DNA from: Peteryoungia aggregata LMG 23059
GTDB lineage: Bacteria > Pseudomonadota > Alphaproteobacteria > Rhizobiales > Rhizobiaceae
Assembly: GCF_030814435.1 (NCBI RefSeq)
Contig: NZ_JAUSUW010000009.1
Coordinates: 62,001-126,000 of the forward strand
DNA: 64,000 nt
Direction of reading: 5' to 3'
Below the pieces are notes generated by a model that ran no database searches, was not told where the DNA came from, and was given only the letters and a program-made list of their open reading frames with translations. Shown here piece after piece: positions 20,958 through 31,773 of this stretch (position 1 is its first letter; the number at the start of each line of letters is the position of its first letter). The position numbers were made by a program, and so were the translations under genes.

Positions 20958-22634
20958 ATGCGAATCAATGATCGTGGCAGATTGATTACGCTTCATGTTG
21001 CCGAAGGCTGGCGACGGTTGCGGCAGGCGGCTGCGATAGTGGCACCGGGTGTTCTCCAGCCAGGTCGTTTCCGGGTGAGCCGGGTGGTTGTTGCACCGAC
21101 GGATCTGAGGGCGGTCGATTCCTTCGTGGCGGAGGAAATACTCAACGGTCGATACCCTCTTGCCGGTCGCATTCTCGATACCGAGGGCCAATCCCCGTTT
21201 GACAGGGAGCTCCCCTCCATGCAGTTCGCGCGGCGACTGCATGGCTTCGGCTGGTTGCGGCATATTCGCGCCGACAAGAGTGCCGCAGCCTGCAACAACG
21301 CGCGCTGGATCACGGACCAATGGATTGCCCTTCATGGGGGCCGCACGAGCGGTATCGCCTGGGACAATGAAGTCGTCTCCCGTCGTATCATCAGCTGGCT
21401 TTCGCATTCACCAGTGGTGCTCCAGGATGCAGATGCAGGCTTCTATCGTCGTTTCACAGGATCTCTCGGCCAGCAGGTGCGTTATCTTCAGCGACGCGTG
21501 GACTCGCTGCCCGACGGCCTGCCCCGACTGAAGGCACGGATTGCGATCGCCATGGCATCGATCGCTGCGGAAGCACGCCCCGCAGTCGTGCGTCGTGCGG
21601 GTCGGCTTCTCGACCGGGAGCTTGAGCGGCAGGTCCTGCCTGACGGCAGCCATGTCTCGCGTAACCCCCAGGCGTCAGTCGATCTGCTCTTCGATCTTTT
21701 GCCGCTGCGGCAGAGCTACATCAATCTCGGTCATGACGTGCCATCGAAGCTGATACCAGTCATTGATCGGATGTATCCCGCCGTGCGGTTCTTCCGGCAT
21801 AGCAGCGGCGATCTTGCATTGTTCAACGGGTCCAGTTCATCACTGGCAACCGATCTGATGAGCGTTCTCCGATACGACGAAACGGCCGGCCAGCCTTTCA
21901 AAGCCTTGCCACATGGTGGCTATCAGAGGCTGTCCGGTGGCGATACGATCATTCTCGTCGATGCCGGCAAGCCGCTTTCAACGCGCCTTTCGGCGACTGC
22001 GCATGCGGGCTGCCTGTCGTTTGAACTGTCCTCGGGGCGCAATCGGTTCATCGTCAATAGTGGGTCGCCTCGGTTTGCAGGCGAGCGGCTCCGTCAGCTG
22101 GCGCGAACGACTGCTGCACATTCGACGGTGTGTATCGGCGACGTCTCTTCCGCCCAGATTGCACGATCCTCGCATCTCGGCCCGGTGATGCTGTCCGGTC
22201 CCTCGAAGATCGTGATCGACCGTCAGACGGGGCCGGATGGGAGTGATCGCCTGTCGGCACGTCACGACGGCTATGTCAGGCGTTTCGGTGTGATGCATGA
22301 ACGCGAGATTCGCATCAACGAGCAGGGTACGAAGATTGCCGGACGTGACAGGCTCCTGTTGCCCGATGGGTTGCCGACACCGAACCTGCCCAATGCCGAG
22401 GTGATAGCGCGCTTTCACATTCATCCGTCTATTGCAGTGGAACGCGCCGATGATCGCCGGGTCCGGCTCGTCGCTCCCGATGGTGAAAGCTGGACCTTCT
22501 CAATACCGGTTGGTCAACTGATGCTCGGCGAGGACGTGTTCTTTGCAGATGTCTCGGGCATTCGGCCCTCGCAGCAGCTGGAAATCCAGTTCGACGGGCC
22601 GGAAATCCGCTGGTTTCTCGCTCATCACTCGTGA
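20958..22634 (+). CDS. Heparinase II/III family protein
   Basis: A 558-residue protein of the heparinase II/III family, which in well-studied members cleaves uronic acid-containing polysaccharides by elimination. The N-terminal half is the alpha/alpha toroid (segments around SFVAEEILNGRYPLAG and WDNEVVSRRIISWL); the C-terminal half is the beta-sandwich domain with HGGYQRLSGGDTIILVD and the NSGSP and AHST segments. No clear signal peptide is visible. I use ATG 20958 with AGGGA upstream; GTG 20943 is in frame. It lies between an rRNA methyltransferase gene and purH with no functional link visible. Such proteins in rhizobia are often uncharacterised; the substrate is unknown. Confidence 0.85.
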   Translation: MRINDRGRLITLHVAEGWRRLRQAAAIVAPGVLQPGRFRVSRVVVAPTDLRAVDSFVAEEILNGRYPLAGRILDTEGQSPFDRELPSMQFARRLHGFGWLRHIRADKSAAACNNARWITDQWIALHGGRTSGIAWDNEVVSRRIISWLSHSPVVLQDADAGFYRRFTGSLGQQVRYLQRRVDSLPDGLPRLKARIAIAMASIAAEARPAVVRRAGRLLDRELERQVLPDGSHVSRNPQASVDLLFDLLPLRQSYINLGHDVPSKLIPVIDRMYPAVRFFRHSSGDLALFNGSSSSLATDLMSVLRYDETAGQPFKALPHGGYQRLSGGDTIILVDAGKPLSTRLSATAHAGCLSFELSSGRNRFIVNSGSPRFAGERLRQLARTTAAHSTVCIGDVSSAQIARSSHLGPVMLSGPSKIVIDRQTGPDGSDRLSARHDGYVRRFGVMHEREIRINEQGTKIAGRDRLLLPDGLPTPNLPNAEVIARFHIHPSIAVERADDRRVRLVAPDGESWTFSIPVGQLMLGEDVFFADVSGIRPSQQLEIQFDGPEIRWFLAHHS

Positions 22635-22736
22635 GACCTGCGATCTTGCGGTTTCATCAGGGATGAACCTGTGCTAGGCGGCGGCATCGCGCCCGCTGCC
22701 GCTTTTCCGGGCGCCTCGCCAGCTCGGAGTGAACCC

Positions 22737-24353
22737 ATGGCCGTCGTATCCAAGAAGATTCCCGCCCCTGACCTCGTCCGCGTCCGCACCGCGCTTCTTT
22801 CGGTGTCCGACAAGTCCGGTATCGTCGAGTTCGCCCTGGCACTGCACCAACGCGGCGTACGCCTGCTGTCGACCGGCGGCACACACAAAACTCTGGCCGC
22901 GGCAGGCCTTCCGGTCATCGACGTTTCCGAAATCACAGGCTTTCCCGAGATCATGGATGGACGCGTCAAGACGTTGCATCCCCGCGTGCACGGTGGCCTT
23001 CTTTCTATCCGTGACGACGCTGACCATGTCGAGGCAATGAAACTCCATGGGATCGAGGCGATCGACCTCTCGGTCATCAACCTCTATCCGTTCGAGCAGG
23101 TGAGAGCTGCGGGGGGCGACTACCCGACCACGGTCGAGAACATCGATATTGGCGGCCCTGCCATGATCCGTGCCTCTGCCAAGAACCACGCCTATGTCGC
23201 CGTCGTTACCGATGCGGCGGATTATCCTGAGGTTGTTGCCGCTCTCGCTGACAACGACGGGCAAACGACATATGCGCTGCGTCAACGTCTGGCGGCCAAG
23301 GCCTATGCTCGGACCGCAGCCTATGACGCTGCCATTTCCAACTGGTTCGCCGAAGCGCTTGAGATTGACATTCCGTCCTACCGGGTTGTCGGGGGCACGC
23401 TGAAGGAGAAGATGCGCTACGGCGAGAACCCGCATCAGAGCGCAGGTTTCTACGTGACGGGTGACAATCGTCCGGGAGTTGCGACAGCCACCCTTCTGCA
23501 GGGCAAGCAGCTCTCCTACAACAACATCAACGATACCGATGCCGCCTTTGAGCTGGTGGCCGAGTTCCCGCCGGAAAATGGTCCGGCCTGCGCGATCATC
23601 AAGCACGCCAACCCCTGCGGCGTCGCGACCGGATCGAGCTTGGCCGCGGCCTACAGGCGAGCACTGGCCTGTGACAGCGTCTCGGCTTTCGGCGGCATCA
23701 TTGCGCTCAATCAGCTGCTCGATGCCGAGACGGCCCAGGAAATCGTCAAGCTCTTCACCGAGGTGATCATTGCGCCGCAGGTGAGCGATGAAGCCAGGGC
23801 GATCATCGCTGCGAAACCCAATCTGCGTCTTCTGACGACGGGTGCCCTGCCCGATCCGCGTTCTGCCGGTATCATGGCCAAGACAGTTTCGGGCGGCCTG
23901 CTGGTGCAGAGCCGCGACAATGTCATGGTCGAGGATCTCGACCTCAAGGTCGTGACGAAGCGAGCTCCCACCGCGACGGAACTGGAGGACATGAAATTTG
24001 CGTTCAAGATCGCCAAGCATGTGAAGTCGAATGCGGTCATTTATGCGAAGGATGGTCAGACCGCAGGTATCGGCGCTGGCCAGATGAGCCGCGTCGATTC
24101 CGCTCGGATCGCTGCTCTGAAGGCTGAGGATGCGGCCAAGGCTCTGGGGCTTGCGGCCCCACTTACCAAGGGGGCCGCCGTGGCGTCGGAGGCATTCTAT
24201 CCGTTCGCAGACGGTTTGCTGGCTGCTATTGCTGCCGGTGCAACGGCGGTCATTCAGCCAGGTGGCTCGATGCGGGATGACGAGGTTATCGCGGCTGCCG
24301 ACGAGCATGGCGTTGCCATGGTCTTCACCGGTGTGCGCCACTTCCGCCACTGA
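22737..24353 (+). CDS. purH: Bifunctional AICAR transformylase/IMP cyclohydrolase PurH
   Basis: Catalyses the last two steps of IMP synthesis. The 538-residue protein has an N-terminal cyclohydrolase domain (about 20-150, with [15 protein letters not shown] and [10 protein letters not shown]) and a C-terminal formyltransferase domain containing the [10 protein letters not shown] and [10 protein letters not shown] motifs. Start ATG 22737 follows GGAG; the open frame upstream to 22671 is not needed by the family. It is single-cistron on the plus strand and ends in a strong terminator ahead of the convergent MFS gene. Confidence 0.97.
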   Translation: MAVVSKKIPAPDLVRVRTALLSVSDKSGIVEFALALHQRGVRLLSTGGTHKTLAAAGLPVIDVSEITGFPEIMDGRVKTLHPRVHGGLLSIRDDADHVEAMKLHGIEAIDLSVINLYPFEQVRAAGGDYPTTVENIDIGGPAMIRASAKNHAYVAVVTDAADYPEVVAALADNDGQTTYALRQRLAAKAYARTAAYDAAISNWFAEALEIDIPSYRVVGGTLKEKMRYGENPHQSAGFYVTGDNRPGVATATLLQGKQLSYNNINDTDAAFELVAEFPPENGPACAIIKHANPCGVATGSSLAAAYRRALACDSVSAFGGIIALNQLLDAETAQEIVKLFTEVIIAPQVSDEARAIIAAKPNLRLLTTGALPDPRSAGIMAKTVSGGLLVQSRDNVMVEDLDLKVVTKRAPTATELEDMKFAFKIAKHVKSNAVIYAKDGQTAGIGAGQMSRVDSARIAALKAEDAAKALGLAAPLTKGAAVASEAFYPFADGLLAAIAAGATAVIQPGGSMRDDEVIAAADEHGVAMVFTGVRHFRH

Positions 24354-24379
24354 CCACTTCTATCCTCAAGGCAATGGCA

Positions 24380-24411
24380 AACGGCTGGCGGAGTAATCCG
24401 CCGGCCGTTTT
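24380..24411 (+). terminator. Rho-independent terminator of purH
   Basis: AACGGCTGGCGGA (24380-24392) and TCCGCCGGCCGTT (24397-24409) form a 13-bp stem with one T-G wobble around a GTAA loop, followed by TT. It lies 26 bp past purH and may serve the convergent MFS gene as well. Confidence 0.85.
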
Positions 24412-24428
24412 CGTGGAGAGGCACCGGC

Positions 24429-25811
24429 TCAATCGTCTCTTGCGGGATAGGTCGTCCTCCACAGCAGCACCAGGCCACCAATGAGGAAGACAAGCAGTGT
24501 CGCCATTCCGGCACGTGCAGAGCCGGACCAAGCCGTGACAACCGAGAAGGAGAGTGTGGCGAGGAAGCTGGTGGCACGACCAGACAGAGAGTAGATCCCG
24601 AAATAGCGGCCTGCTTCGTGGAGTTCCACGCTGCGCGCCAGATAAGATCTCGATGACGCCTGGACCGGCCCGAAGGACATGCCGATCAACAGGCCATACA
24701 GGACATAGGCCTTCTCCGCTGGCGTTGCAAACAGGCCATCGGTGCCGGTGACCGGTAGCTGGATAAGCCCAAAGAGGGTGAAGTCGGTGCCGGTCGAGAT
24801 GATGCCGAACGTCGCAACGATCAGCATGCTGAGACTCACCAGCACCACCACCTTCGAGCCAAGCGCTCTGTCCACGCGTCCCGCCACCAGGCAACCGAAG
24901 ATCGCCACGACGTTCAGGATGATGCCGTAGATGCCGATCTCCATCGTCGACCATCCGAACATTGCAGCCGCAAACACGCCGCCCAACACGAGAAGGCCAT
25001 TCACGCCATCCTGATAGACCATTCGGGCAATCAGAAAGCGCAGGATGTTCGTCCTGTGGCGGAGTTCGCGAAGAGTCGATCTGATCTCCCGCAATCCGGA
25101 GCGGATCGCGGAAGCCAATGGCTTGCCCTTTGCAGCGTCTGGCGTGAAGAGAAACATCGGAAGTATGAAGAGCAGATACCAGACGGCAGAGATCGGACCC
25201 GTGATCCTGGCGTCCTCGCCTGCAGCAGGATCCAGCCCGAAGAGCGGCTCCATGCCGATCAGTGTCTTGCCGGTCGATGGGTTGCCAGCGAGGAAAAGGA
25301 CGACGAAGATCAGCACAATGATGCCGCCCATGTAGCCCATGCCCCATGCGATGTTGGAGACGCGGCCCACATCCTCCTGGCTGACCAGGCGCGGCATCAT
25401 GGAATCGTTGAAGACGATCGAAAATTCGGCGGCCACACTGGCGAGGATCATCAACAGCATGATGAACGCGACAGATGATCCGGGCGCAGCCGTCCAGAGC
25501 ATCGCCAGACATACAATCTTGATCAGGGCAAAGAAGGCGATCCAGGGTTTGCGGGCGCCGGATTCATCTGCAATCGACCCCAGGATGGGCGCTAGAATGG
25601 CGATCAGCACGCCCGAGATGGTTGCGGCATTGCTCCAGGCCGTCTGCGCGCTGACCGGGTCCTCGGTCATGCGCGATACAAAATACGGTCCGAAGATGAA
25701 TGTCGTCACGACGGTGAAAAAGGGTTGTGCCGCCCAGTCGAAAAACATCCAGCCACGGACACCCCTGTCTATGGGACCGTGGCTGGACTTTGCATCTGTT
25801 CTTGTCGTCAC
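24429..25811 (-). CDS. MFS transporter, Atg22/UMF1-like
   Basis: Twelve-helix inner-membrane transporter. The 460-residue product shows the family N-terminus [13 protein letters not shown], repeated hydrophobic helices across its length and the [13 protein letters not shown] segment of the vacuole-effluxer-like (Atg22/UMF1) branch of the MFS. The substrate is not predictable from sequence. I start at GTG 25811 because AGGG lies six bases before it; a GTG at 25817 is also in frame but abuts the AGGG. It lies 35 bp downstream of the NAD-glutamate dehydrogenase gene on the same strand, so co-transcription is possible and an amino-acid link is conceivable. Confidence 0.82.
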   Translation of the reverse strand: MTTRTDAKSSHGPIDRGVRGWMFFDWAAQPFFTVVTTFIFGPYFVSRMTEDPVSAQTAWSNAATISGVLIAILAPILGSIADESGARKPWIAFFALIKIVCLAMLWTAAPGSSVAFIMLLMILASVAAEFSIVFNDSMMPRLVSQEDVGRVSNIAWGMGYMGGIIVLIFVVLFLAGNPSTGKTLIGMEPLFGLDPAAGEDARITGPISAVWYLLFILPMFLFTPDAAKGKPLASAIRSGLREIRSTLRELRHRTNILRFLIARMVYQDGVNGLLVLGGVFAAAMFGWSTMEIGIYGIILNVVAIFGCLVAGRVDRALGSKVVVLVSLSMLIVATFGIISTGTDFTLFGLIQLPVTGTDGLFATPAEKAYVLYGLLIGMSFGPVQASSRSYLARSVELHEAGRYFGIYSLSGRATSFLATLSFSVVTAWSGSARAGMATLLVFLIGGLVLLWRTTYPARDD

Positions 25812-25846
25812 GTGCACCCTCGCAGGCTTTCAGGCCCGGGACAGTG

Positions 25847-28800
25847 TCACCTCACGTGGTCTTGTGCAAGATCACCGAGCAGGCCGGCGGCCACCGCCAG
25901 TTTCGATATGCTTGGTTCACCGCTGTCGACAATGGACGCCAGTTCCTTGCCAATGCGATCCACGCGGGCCTTGTCCGTTGCCAGCCATGCCTGGACTGGC
26001 TCTGTTTCTTGACCGTGGCTCGTCAGAGCGGCGCAGACGATTTCTCGACGTGCCTGTCCTATGCGGTCGAGGCTGCGGGTCAGGGCTAGGCTGTCGTAGT
26101 GGTCGGAGGTTTGGATCCTGCCTGCATTGTCGATGAGTCGACCGATACGGAACGCTTCAGACACGGAGAAGAAACCGCGCATGGCATTGGCAAAATTCGA
26201 ACTCGTTTTCTCGGCGATCTGCAGGATCTCCGGAAGAAGCTGCATGATCTGAAGGTTGACCACCTCCGACGCGAGGCCTGCCGGCACGCCCGCCTGCGTC
26301 AATGTCGCGATCTGATCGTCGTAATGGTCGCGCAGCAGGGAGGGCAGGGCCTTCCGGAAGACGGGCGTTGCCGTGGCAACGGCGGCATTCAGTTGCACCA
26401 CTGCGTCGCTGATGCTGCCCTTGGCAAGGCCGGTGTCAATCAGGAGCCTGGTCATCTGCCTGTAGACCCCCGAAACCATGGCATATAGCTGGTTCTGCGT
26501 CTGGCCCGGGATCTTGGCGTCGAGCGCGTCGATCTTACCCCACAATACCGTCAGATCCAGTGCGTCCCGCGTTACGAGCGCGGCCTTTACCACCTCGTTG
26601 GCTGCTGCACCGGTTGCATCACAAACAGAGACGACAAATCCTGGACCGCCGCGGTTGATCGCATGGTTGGCGAGCACTGTGGCGACAATCTCTCGCCGCA
26701 GCCGATGTCCTGCGATATCCGTGGCAAATGTCTTGCGCATCGCCGCCGGGAAGTAGTTGAACAGCGTCGCTTCGCAATAGGGATCGTCGGGGAGATCAGA
26801 CTCGATCAATTGATCGAAGAGAACGATCTTCGCGTAAGAGAGTAAAACGCCGATCTCTGGTCGCGTTAACGCTTTGCCAGAGACGTAGCGTTCCGCAACG
26901 GCAGCAGCATCAGGAAGCGTCTCTACCTTGCGATTGAGACGTCCCAAGCCTTCAAGGTAATCCATGAGCCGGCTCAGTTCCTCGCGATTGCCCGCCTCCT
27001 TACCTTCGGTCAACGATATCGCCAGCGACTGAAGATAGTTGTTGCGCAGCACCAGCTCTGCAACTTCATCTGTCATTTCCGCGAGCAGGACGTTCCGTTT
27101 CTCGCGAGGCAGGCGGCCCTCTTGCATCGCAGGGCTGAGCGCAATCTTGATGTTCACCTCCACGTCCGAGGAGTTCACGCCAGCCGAGTTGTCGATCGCG
27201 TCCGAATTGCACCGACCGCCGTTCAATGCATAGGCGATGCGGCCCTTCTGGGTGACGCCGAGATTGGCACCTTCACCGATTACCCGGGCACGGACATCAG
27301 TGGCATCAATGCGGATTGCGTCGTTGGCGCGGTCGCCGACCTCCGCATCGGTTTCGGACGCTGCCTTGATGTAGGTGCCGATACCGCCGAACCACAGAAG
27401 ATCGACCGGCGCCTTAAGGATGGCGGTCATGATGTCCATTGGCGTCGCCGAGGAGGTTTCGAGCCCGATCGCAGCCGCGGCTTCCGGCGTAAGGGTCACG
27501 GATTTTTCGTTGCGCGAAATGATCATCGCCCCGGGCGACAGTGTGGACCTGTCGTAGTCCTGCCAGCTTGAGCGCGGCAGGTTGAACATGCGCTTGCGCT
27601 CGGCGAAGGATCTGGCCGGATCGGGATTTGGATCAATGAAGATGTCGCGGTGATCAAAGCCAGCGATCAGCTTGATCTTTTCAGAAAGCAGCATCCCGTT
27701 GCCGAATACGTCACCGGACATGTCTCCGACGCCCGCCACGGTGAAGGGCGTCGTCTGGATATCGGTATCGACCTCGCGGAAGTGGCGCTTGACTGTCTCC
27801 CATGCGCCGCGTGCGGTGATACCCATCTTCTTGTGGTCGTAACCAGCCGAACCGCCCGATGCGAAGGCGTCGTCCAGCCAGAAGCCCGCGGCTTGTGCAA
27901 GCCCGTTTGCCGTATCGGAAAAGGTCGCGGTTCCCTTGTCGGCGGCGACGACGAAATAGGGATCGTCGCCATCCGGACGCAACGTATCTGCCGGTGGCGA
28001 AACCTCTCCGCCGACGATGTTGTCAGTGATCGAGAGCAGCGTCCGGATGTAGGTCTTGTAGGCCTCTGTTCCGGCGGCCAGCCAGGCCTCCCTGTTGTTC
28101 TGAGGCGGCAGGAGTTTCGGGAAGAAGCCACCCTTGGCGCCGACCGGAACAATGACGGCGTTTTTCACCTGCTGTGCCTTGACCAGCCCCAGCACTTCAG
28201 TGCGGTAGTCCTGGGCACGATCAGACCAGCGCAAACCTCCGCGGGCGACCTTGCCGAAGCGAAGGTGCACACCCTCCACCTCGACACCATAAACGAAAAT
28301 CTCTCGGAACGGTCGCGGCTCCGGTAGGCCGTCCAGCTTGTGAGGGTCGAACTTGAATGCAAGCATTGGTCGGTCGCTTTGCATGTAACCCTTCTGGAAG
28401 AAGTTGGTGCGCAGCGTGGCCTCGATCGCATTGATGTAGCGACGCAGGATGCGATCCTCGTCGAGACTCTTGACGTCCGACAGGTGGTTTTCCAGTGATT
28501 GCAGGAGTTCCGCCTGACGGCTATTTCTAGGCTTCTCGGCGAGCGAAGGATCGAAACGGTTACGAAACAGAGCTGCCAGATCCGAAGCGATTGTCGGGTG
28601 TTTTGTCAGTGTTTCCGACATGTATGACAGCGAATATACGGTCCCCGCCTGGCGTAGATATGCGGCATAGGCCCTGAGCAAAGAGGCCTCGCGAGCGTTG
28701 ATGCCGGCGGCAAGGATCAGCCGATTGAAAGTGTCGTTGTCCACCGCGCCGGTGAACGCAGCCAGGAAGGCTTCCTCAACCTGTGCCGCATGCTGCCCGA

Positions 28801-30634
28801 TTTCAAAGGATACACCTTCGGGTGCCTGCAGTTCCATGTCGTGCAGGACCACGGAGCGCTGCTCCTTTCCGGACGGTCCGACGCCGATGTCGAAGGTACG
28901 TTCGCTGATGACGCTGAAGCCTAGGTTTTCGAGCAGCGGTACGCGGCGGGACAGGGGAAGATGGTCGCCCGCATGGAAAATTTTCAGGTAGAGCAGTGCG
29001 CCGTGTTCGGCCGCTACCTGATGGAACTCCAGCGACAGGGGCGCTCCTGCGAGGCAAGCCTTGATATGTTTCAGGTCGCTGACCGCTTCCTCCGGCGTGA
29101 ACGCTTCCTGGAAGGCCTGGCCGACATCAAGCGCTGGTGCATCGGCGCCCGCGAGCGCGGCAAAACGGTCGCTCCAGCGGGCGGTGATCTCGCGAACCGC
29201 GTCTTCGAGCGTCGCCTGCGGGATCTGGGGCGTGGCGCCTTCGCGCCGTCCGATGATGATGTGGACGCGAGCCACCCCGCCTTCCGGAAATGCCGGGTAG
29301 AATGCGGATACGTGCCCTTTGTAGACGGTCTGGAAATAGAGGCCGATCTTCTCGCGAACCATCGAGTTGTAGTCTTCGCGCGGAACATAGACGATCAGCG
29401 AAACGAAACGATCGAAGTGATCGATGCGTGGGAGAACGCGGACCCGCGGACGCTCCGAGAGATCGTTGATCTGCTCACAGAACTTCGCCAGCAGATCCGG
29501 CGTAATCTGGAACAGGTCGTCGCGGGGGTAGTTTTCGAGCGTGTTCTGCAGCATTCGCCCCGAATGGCTGCGTGGGTCAAAGTCGAAGTGGGAGACGACC
29601 TTTTCCACTTTTGCTCGCAGAAGCGGGATCTGGTTGACCGAGCGGGTGTAGGCCGTTGCGGTGAAGAGACCGACAATGCGCAGTTCGCCGACCACCTTGC
29701 CGCCCGGCCCGAACCGCTTGATACCCACGTAGTCCATGTAGGCGCGCCGGTGGACCACCGATTTTACATTTGCCTTGGTAACGATGAGGAAATCGGGGCC
29801 CTGCAGGAATGCAAGGATTTCCGGCGTCGTGGTGACCTGGTTCTGGCCCTGGCGCAGAACCAGTACATCCGGATCTGAAAGGATGCCGAGACCACTGCCT
29901 TTTCCGCGTTCGACGGTCGCGTCCGCGCCTTCGCCGGAATAGACGTATTCGCGCATCCCTAGGAAGGTGAAATTGTTGTTGCGGAGCCATTCGAGGAACG
30001 CGACTGCCTCGTCACGCTCGGGCTCGCTCCGTCCTGCTGTCAGATCGCGCAACTCCGAAAGCGTCTTTTCCAGAAGGTTGAGCATTGGCTTCCAGTCGTT
30101 GGCGGCCATTTTGACCTGGCTCAACACATGCTTAAGGCGCTGTATGAGGTCGGCTGACTGCTCCGCGGAAAGCGATGCCAGATGGAGCTGGATATAGCTT
30201 ACCTTGATTGCGCCTTCGGGGTCGGAATCCGGATTGGACAGGGAGATATCACCACGTGGTGTCACAGCCAGGATAGGATGGACCGCCATATAGATGTCCC
30301 GGTAGTGGCTGGTCACCTCTGCCATCAGCGAATCGTAGAGGAAGGACTTGTTGTGATCGACGATGGACAGCACGCTGACGGGCAAGCCGCCCGGCTCCAC
30401 GCCATCGATCGGTTCGATGCGTATATGAGGCGTTTCGCGGTCCCATCCGGCAATGTCCTGGGCTGCCTTTATGGCCGAGCGCGCCAGCATTTCCGGTTTG
30501 TAGCGGTCAAGGTCGTCATTGCTGGCGCGACCGAAGATGACCTGGGGAGGAGCGAATGCGCCGCCCAGCTTGCGGGCGACCCCCTCAGCATTCTCAAGCA
30601 ATTGATCCCGCTTTGTGTTGCCAGTCCTGCCCAT
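25847..30634 (-). CDS. Large NAD-dependent glutamate dehydrogenase (GDH180 type)
   Basis: Oxidises L-glutamate to 2-oxoglutarate and ammonia with NAD, mainly in glutamate catabolism. At 1595 residues it has the size of the large bacterial NAD-GDH class. The N-terminal half is the regulatory ACT-like region (about 1-700); the catalytic domain follows, with the HLRFGKVARGGLRWSDR motif, the lysine-containing VPVGAKGGF strand, VAADKGTA, and a Rossmann-type segment before a long C-terminal region. Start ATG 30634 has GGAGGGG at good spacing. It is divergent from pdxY; the intergenic DNA holds two TTTCACC repeats that could be an operator. Confidence 0.96.
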   Translation of the reverse strand: MGRTGNTKRDQLLENAEGVARKLGGAFAPPQVIFGRASNDDLDRYKPEMLARSAIKAAQDIAGWDRETPHIRIEPIDGVEPGGLPVSVLSIVDHNKSFLYDSLMAEVTSHYRDIYMAVHPILAVTPRGDISLSNPDSDPEGAIKVSYIQLHLASLSAEQSADLIQRLKHVLSQVKMAANDWKPMLNLLEKTLSELRDLTAGRSEPERDEAVAFLEWLRNNNFTFLGMREYVYSGEGADATVERGKGSGLGILSDPDVLVLRQGQNQVTTTPEILAFLQGPDFLIVTKANVKSVVHRRAYMDYVGIKRFGPGGKVVGELRIVGLFTATAYTRSVNQIPLLRAKVEKVVSHFDFDPRSHSGRMLQNTLENYPRDDLFQITPDLLAKFCEQINDLSERPRVRVLPRIDHFDRFVSLIVYVPREDYNSMVREKIGLYFQTVYKGHVSAFYPAFPEGGVARVHIIIGRREGATPQIPQATLEDAVREITARWSDRFAALAGADAPALDVGQAFQEAFTPEEAVSDLKHIKACLAGAPLSLEFHQVAAEHGALLYLKIFHAGDHLPLSRRVPLLENLGFSVISERTFDIGVGPSGKEQRSVVLHDMELQAPEGVSFEIGQHAAQVEEAFLAAFTGAVDNDTFNRLILAAGINAREASLLRAYAAYLRQAGTVYSLSYMSETLTKHPTIASDLAALFRNRFDPSLAEKPRNSRQAELLQSLENHLSDVKSLDEDRILRRYINAIEATLRTNFFQKGYMQSDRPMLAFKFDPHKLDGLPEPRPFREIFVYGVEVEGVHLRFGKVARGGLRWSDRAQDYRTEVLGLVKAQQVKNAVIVPVGAKGGFFPKLLPPQNNREAWLAAGTEAYKTYIRTLLSITDNIVGGEVSPPADTLRPDGDDPYFVVAADKGTATFSDTANGLAQAAGFWLDDAFASGGSAGYDHKKMGITARGAWETVKRHFREVDTDIQTTPFTVAGVGDMSGDVFGNGMLLSEKIKLIAGFDHRDIFIDPNPDPARSFAERKRMFNLPRSSWQDYDRSTLSPGAMIISRNEKSVTLTPEAAAAIGLETSSATPMDIMTAILKAPVDLLWFGGIGTYIKAASETDAEVGDRANDAIRIDATDVRARVIGEGANLGVTQKGRIAYALNGGRCNSDAIDNSAGVNSSDVEVNIKIALSPAMQEGRLPREKRNVLLAEMTDEVAELVLRNNYLQSLAISLTEGKEAGNREELSRLMDYLEGLGRLNRKVETLPDAAAVAERYVSGKALTRPEIGVLLSYAKIVLFDQLIESDLPDDPYCEATLFNYFPAAMRKTFATDIAGHRLRREIVATVLANHAINRGGPGFVVSVCDATGAAANEVVKAALVTRDALDLTVLWGKIDALDAKIPGQTQNQLYAMVSGVYRQMTRLLIDTGLAKGSISDAVVQLNAAVATATPVFRKALPSLLRDHYDDQIATLTQAGVPAGLASEVVNLQIMQLLPEILQIAEKTSSNFANAMRGFFSVSEAFRIGRLIDNAGRIQTSDHYDSLALTRSLDRIGQARREIVCAALTSHGQETEPVQAWLATDKARVDRIGKELASIVDSGEPSISKLAVAAGLLGDLAQDHVR

Positions 30635-30740
30635 TTTCCCCTCCGTAGCTCGCGCGTTTCGCGTAATGTTCCCGCAAATGGTTTGCGAAAGTATGTATGG
30701 GATAGAGATATGAAAAAATCAGGCAAAAATATGCGGCTCA

Positions 30741-30767
30741 TTTCACCAAATTCCGGAAATTTTCACC
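30741..30767. promoter_or_regulatory. Direct repeat pair TTTCACC between gdh and pdxY
   Basis: TTTCACC occurs at 30741-30747 and 30761-30767, exactly 20 bp apart (about two helical turns), around a palindromic TTCCGGAA. It lies in the 187-bp divergent gap. The spacing suggests a protein binding site, but no regulator is identified. Confidence 0.35.
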
Positions 30768-30821
30768 TAAAATCGTCTCATCACAGAGTGAATACCGGTC
30801 CTGAGAACGGAATGGCATAAA

Positions 30822-31706
30822 ATGCACGGAAGAACAGAGGGTGCCGTTATCGTCATCTCCAGTCATGTGGTTCGCGGATCGGTCGGCAACCGGGCTGCCG
30901 TCTTCGCTCTTGAGACCCTCGGCCGACCTGTCTGGGCGCTGCCGACCGTCGTCCTGCCCTGGCATCCCGGTCATGGTCCGGCGACCCGTCTGCAGTTTCC
31001 CGACGACGACTTCGATCGGGTGATCGATGATCTTGTCAATGCGCCCTGGCTCGGAGAAGTATCGGCAATTTTGTCGGGGTATTTCGGTAGCCCCCGGCAG
31101 CCCGCTGCCATCAAGCGGCTCGTGACGGCAGCCCGCCAGCAGAATCCCGGACTTGTTTATCTCTGTGATCCGGTGATGGGAGATCTTGGCGGACTTTACG
31201 TTCCCGTCGAGACGGCAGCGGCCATTCGTGATTGCCTGATGCCGATCGCGGACATTGCAACGCCCAACCGATATGAATTGCAATGGATGGTCGGCGGTGA
31301 ACTGGCCAGCAACCAGGCGATCATCGACGCTGCGCTGTCGCTCGGGCCGAAGCGGATGCTGGTTACGTCGGCGGTGCCGATGATGGCCGGCGGGACGGGC
31401 AATCTTCTGCTCAGTGGCCGATCTGCCCTGCTTGCGGAGCATCGACTGATCGAAAATCCACCGAACGGCCTCGGTGACCTTCTCGCTGCTGTATTCCTGG
31501 CTCGGCTGCTGGACGGGATGGATGAAGAGAAGGCGCTGCAATCGGCAACTGCCAGCGTCTTCGAAATTCTGGCTCGAACCGCAAAGCGTGGAGCAGACGA
31601 GCTTGCCCTCGAAAGTGATGCCTCAAGCCTGTCAACGCCGATGGCAATGGTGCAGATGCGTCGTCTCCTGCATCCCTCTCAGCGAAAACCCTCTCGCCCT
31701 GAATGA
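30822..31706 (+). CDS. pdxY: Pyridoxal kinase PdxY
   Basis: Ribokinase-superfamily enzyme that phosphorylates pyridoxal to PLP in the salvage route. The 294-residue protein has the N-terminal ISSHVVRGSVGNRAA substrate loop, the CDPVMGD motif, a TPNRYEL segment and the NGLGDLLAAVFLA catalytic Gly-Asp near the C-terminus. It starts at ATG 30822 with a weak ribosome binding site. Carbonic anhydrase follows 67 bp downstream on the same strand. It is divergent from NAD-GDH, whose relation to it is not clear. Confidence 0.92.
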   Translation: MHGRTEGAVIVISSHVVRGSVGNRAAVFALETLGRPVWALPTVVLPWHPGHGPATRLQFPDDDFDRVIDDLVNAPWLGEVSAILSGYFGSPRQPAAIKRLVTAARQQNPGLVYLCDPVMGDLGGLYVPVETAAAIRDCLMPIADIATPNRYELQWMVGGELASNQAIIDAALSLGPKRMLVTSAVPMMAGGTGNLLLSGRSALLAEHRLIENPPNGLGDLLAAVFLARLLDGMDEEKALQSATASVFEILARTAKRGADELALESDASSLSTPMAMVQMRRLLHPSQRKPSRPE

Positions 31707-31773
31707 AGCCAGGCAGACATCCGCTGCTCGCCACGGTGTTGCCACGGTGGATCACGCATTGTAATCGGTAGCC

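Noticed and set aside
22674..24350. Long antisense frame covering purH
   Set aside because: Its length follows from GC-rich third positions in purH; its translation is His/Arg-rich and has no recognisable domain.
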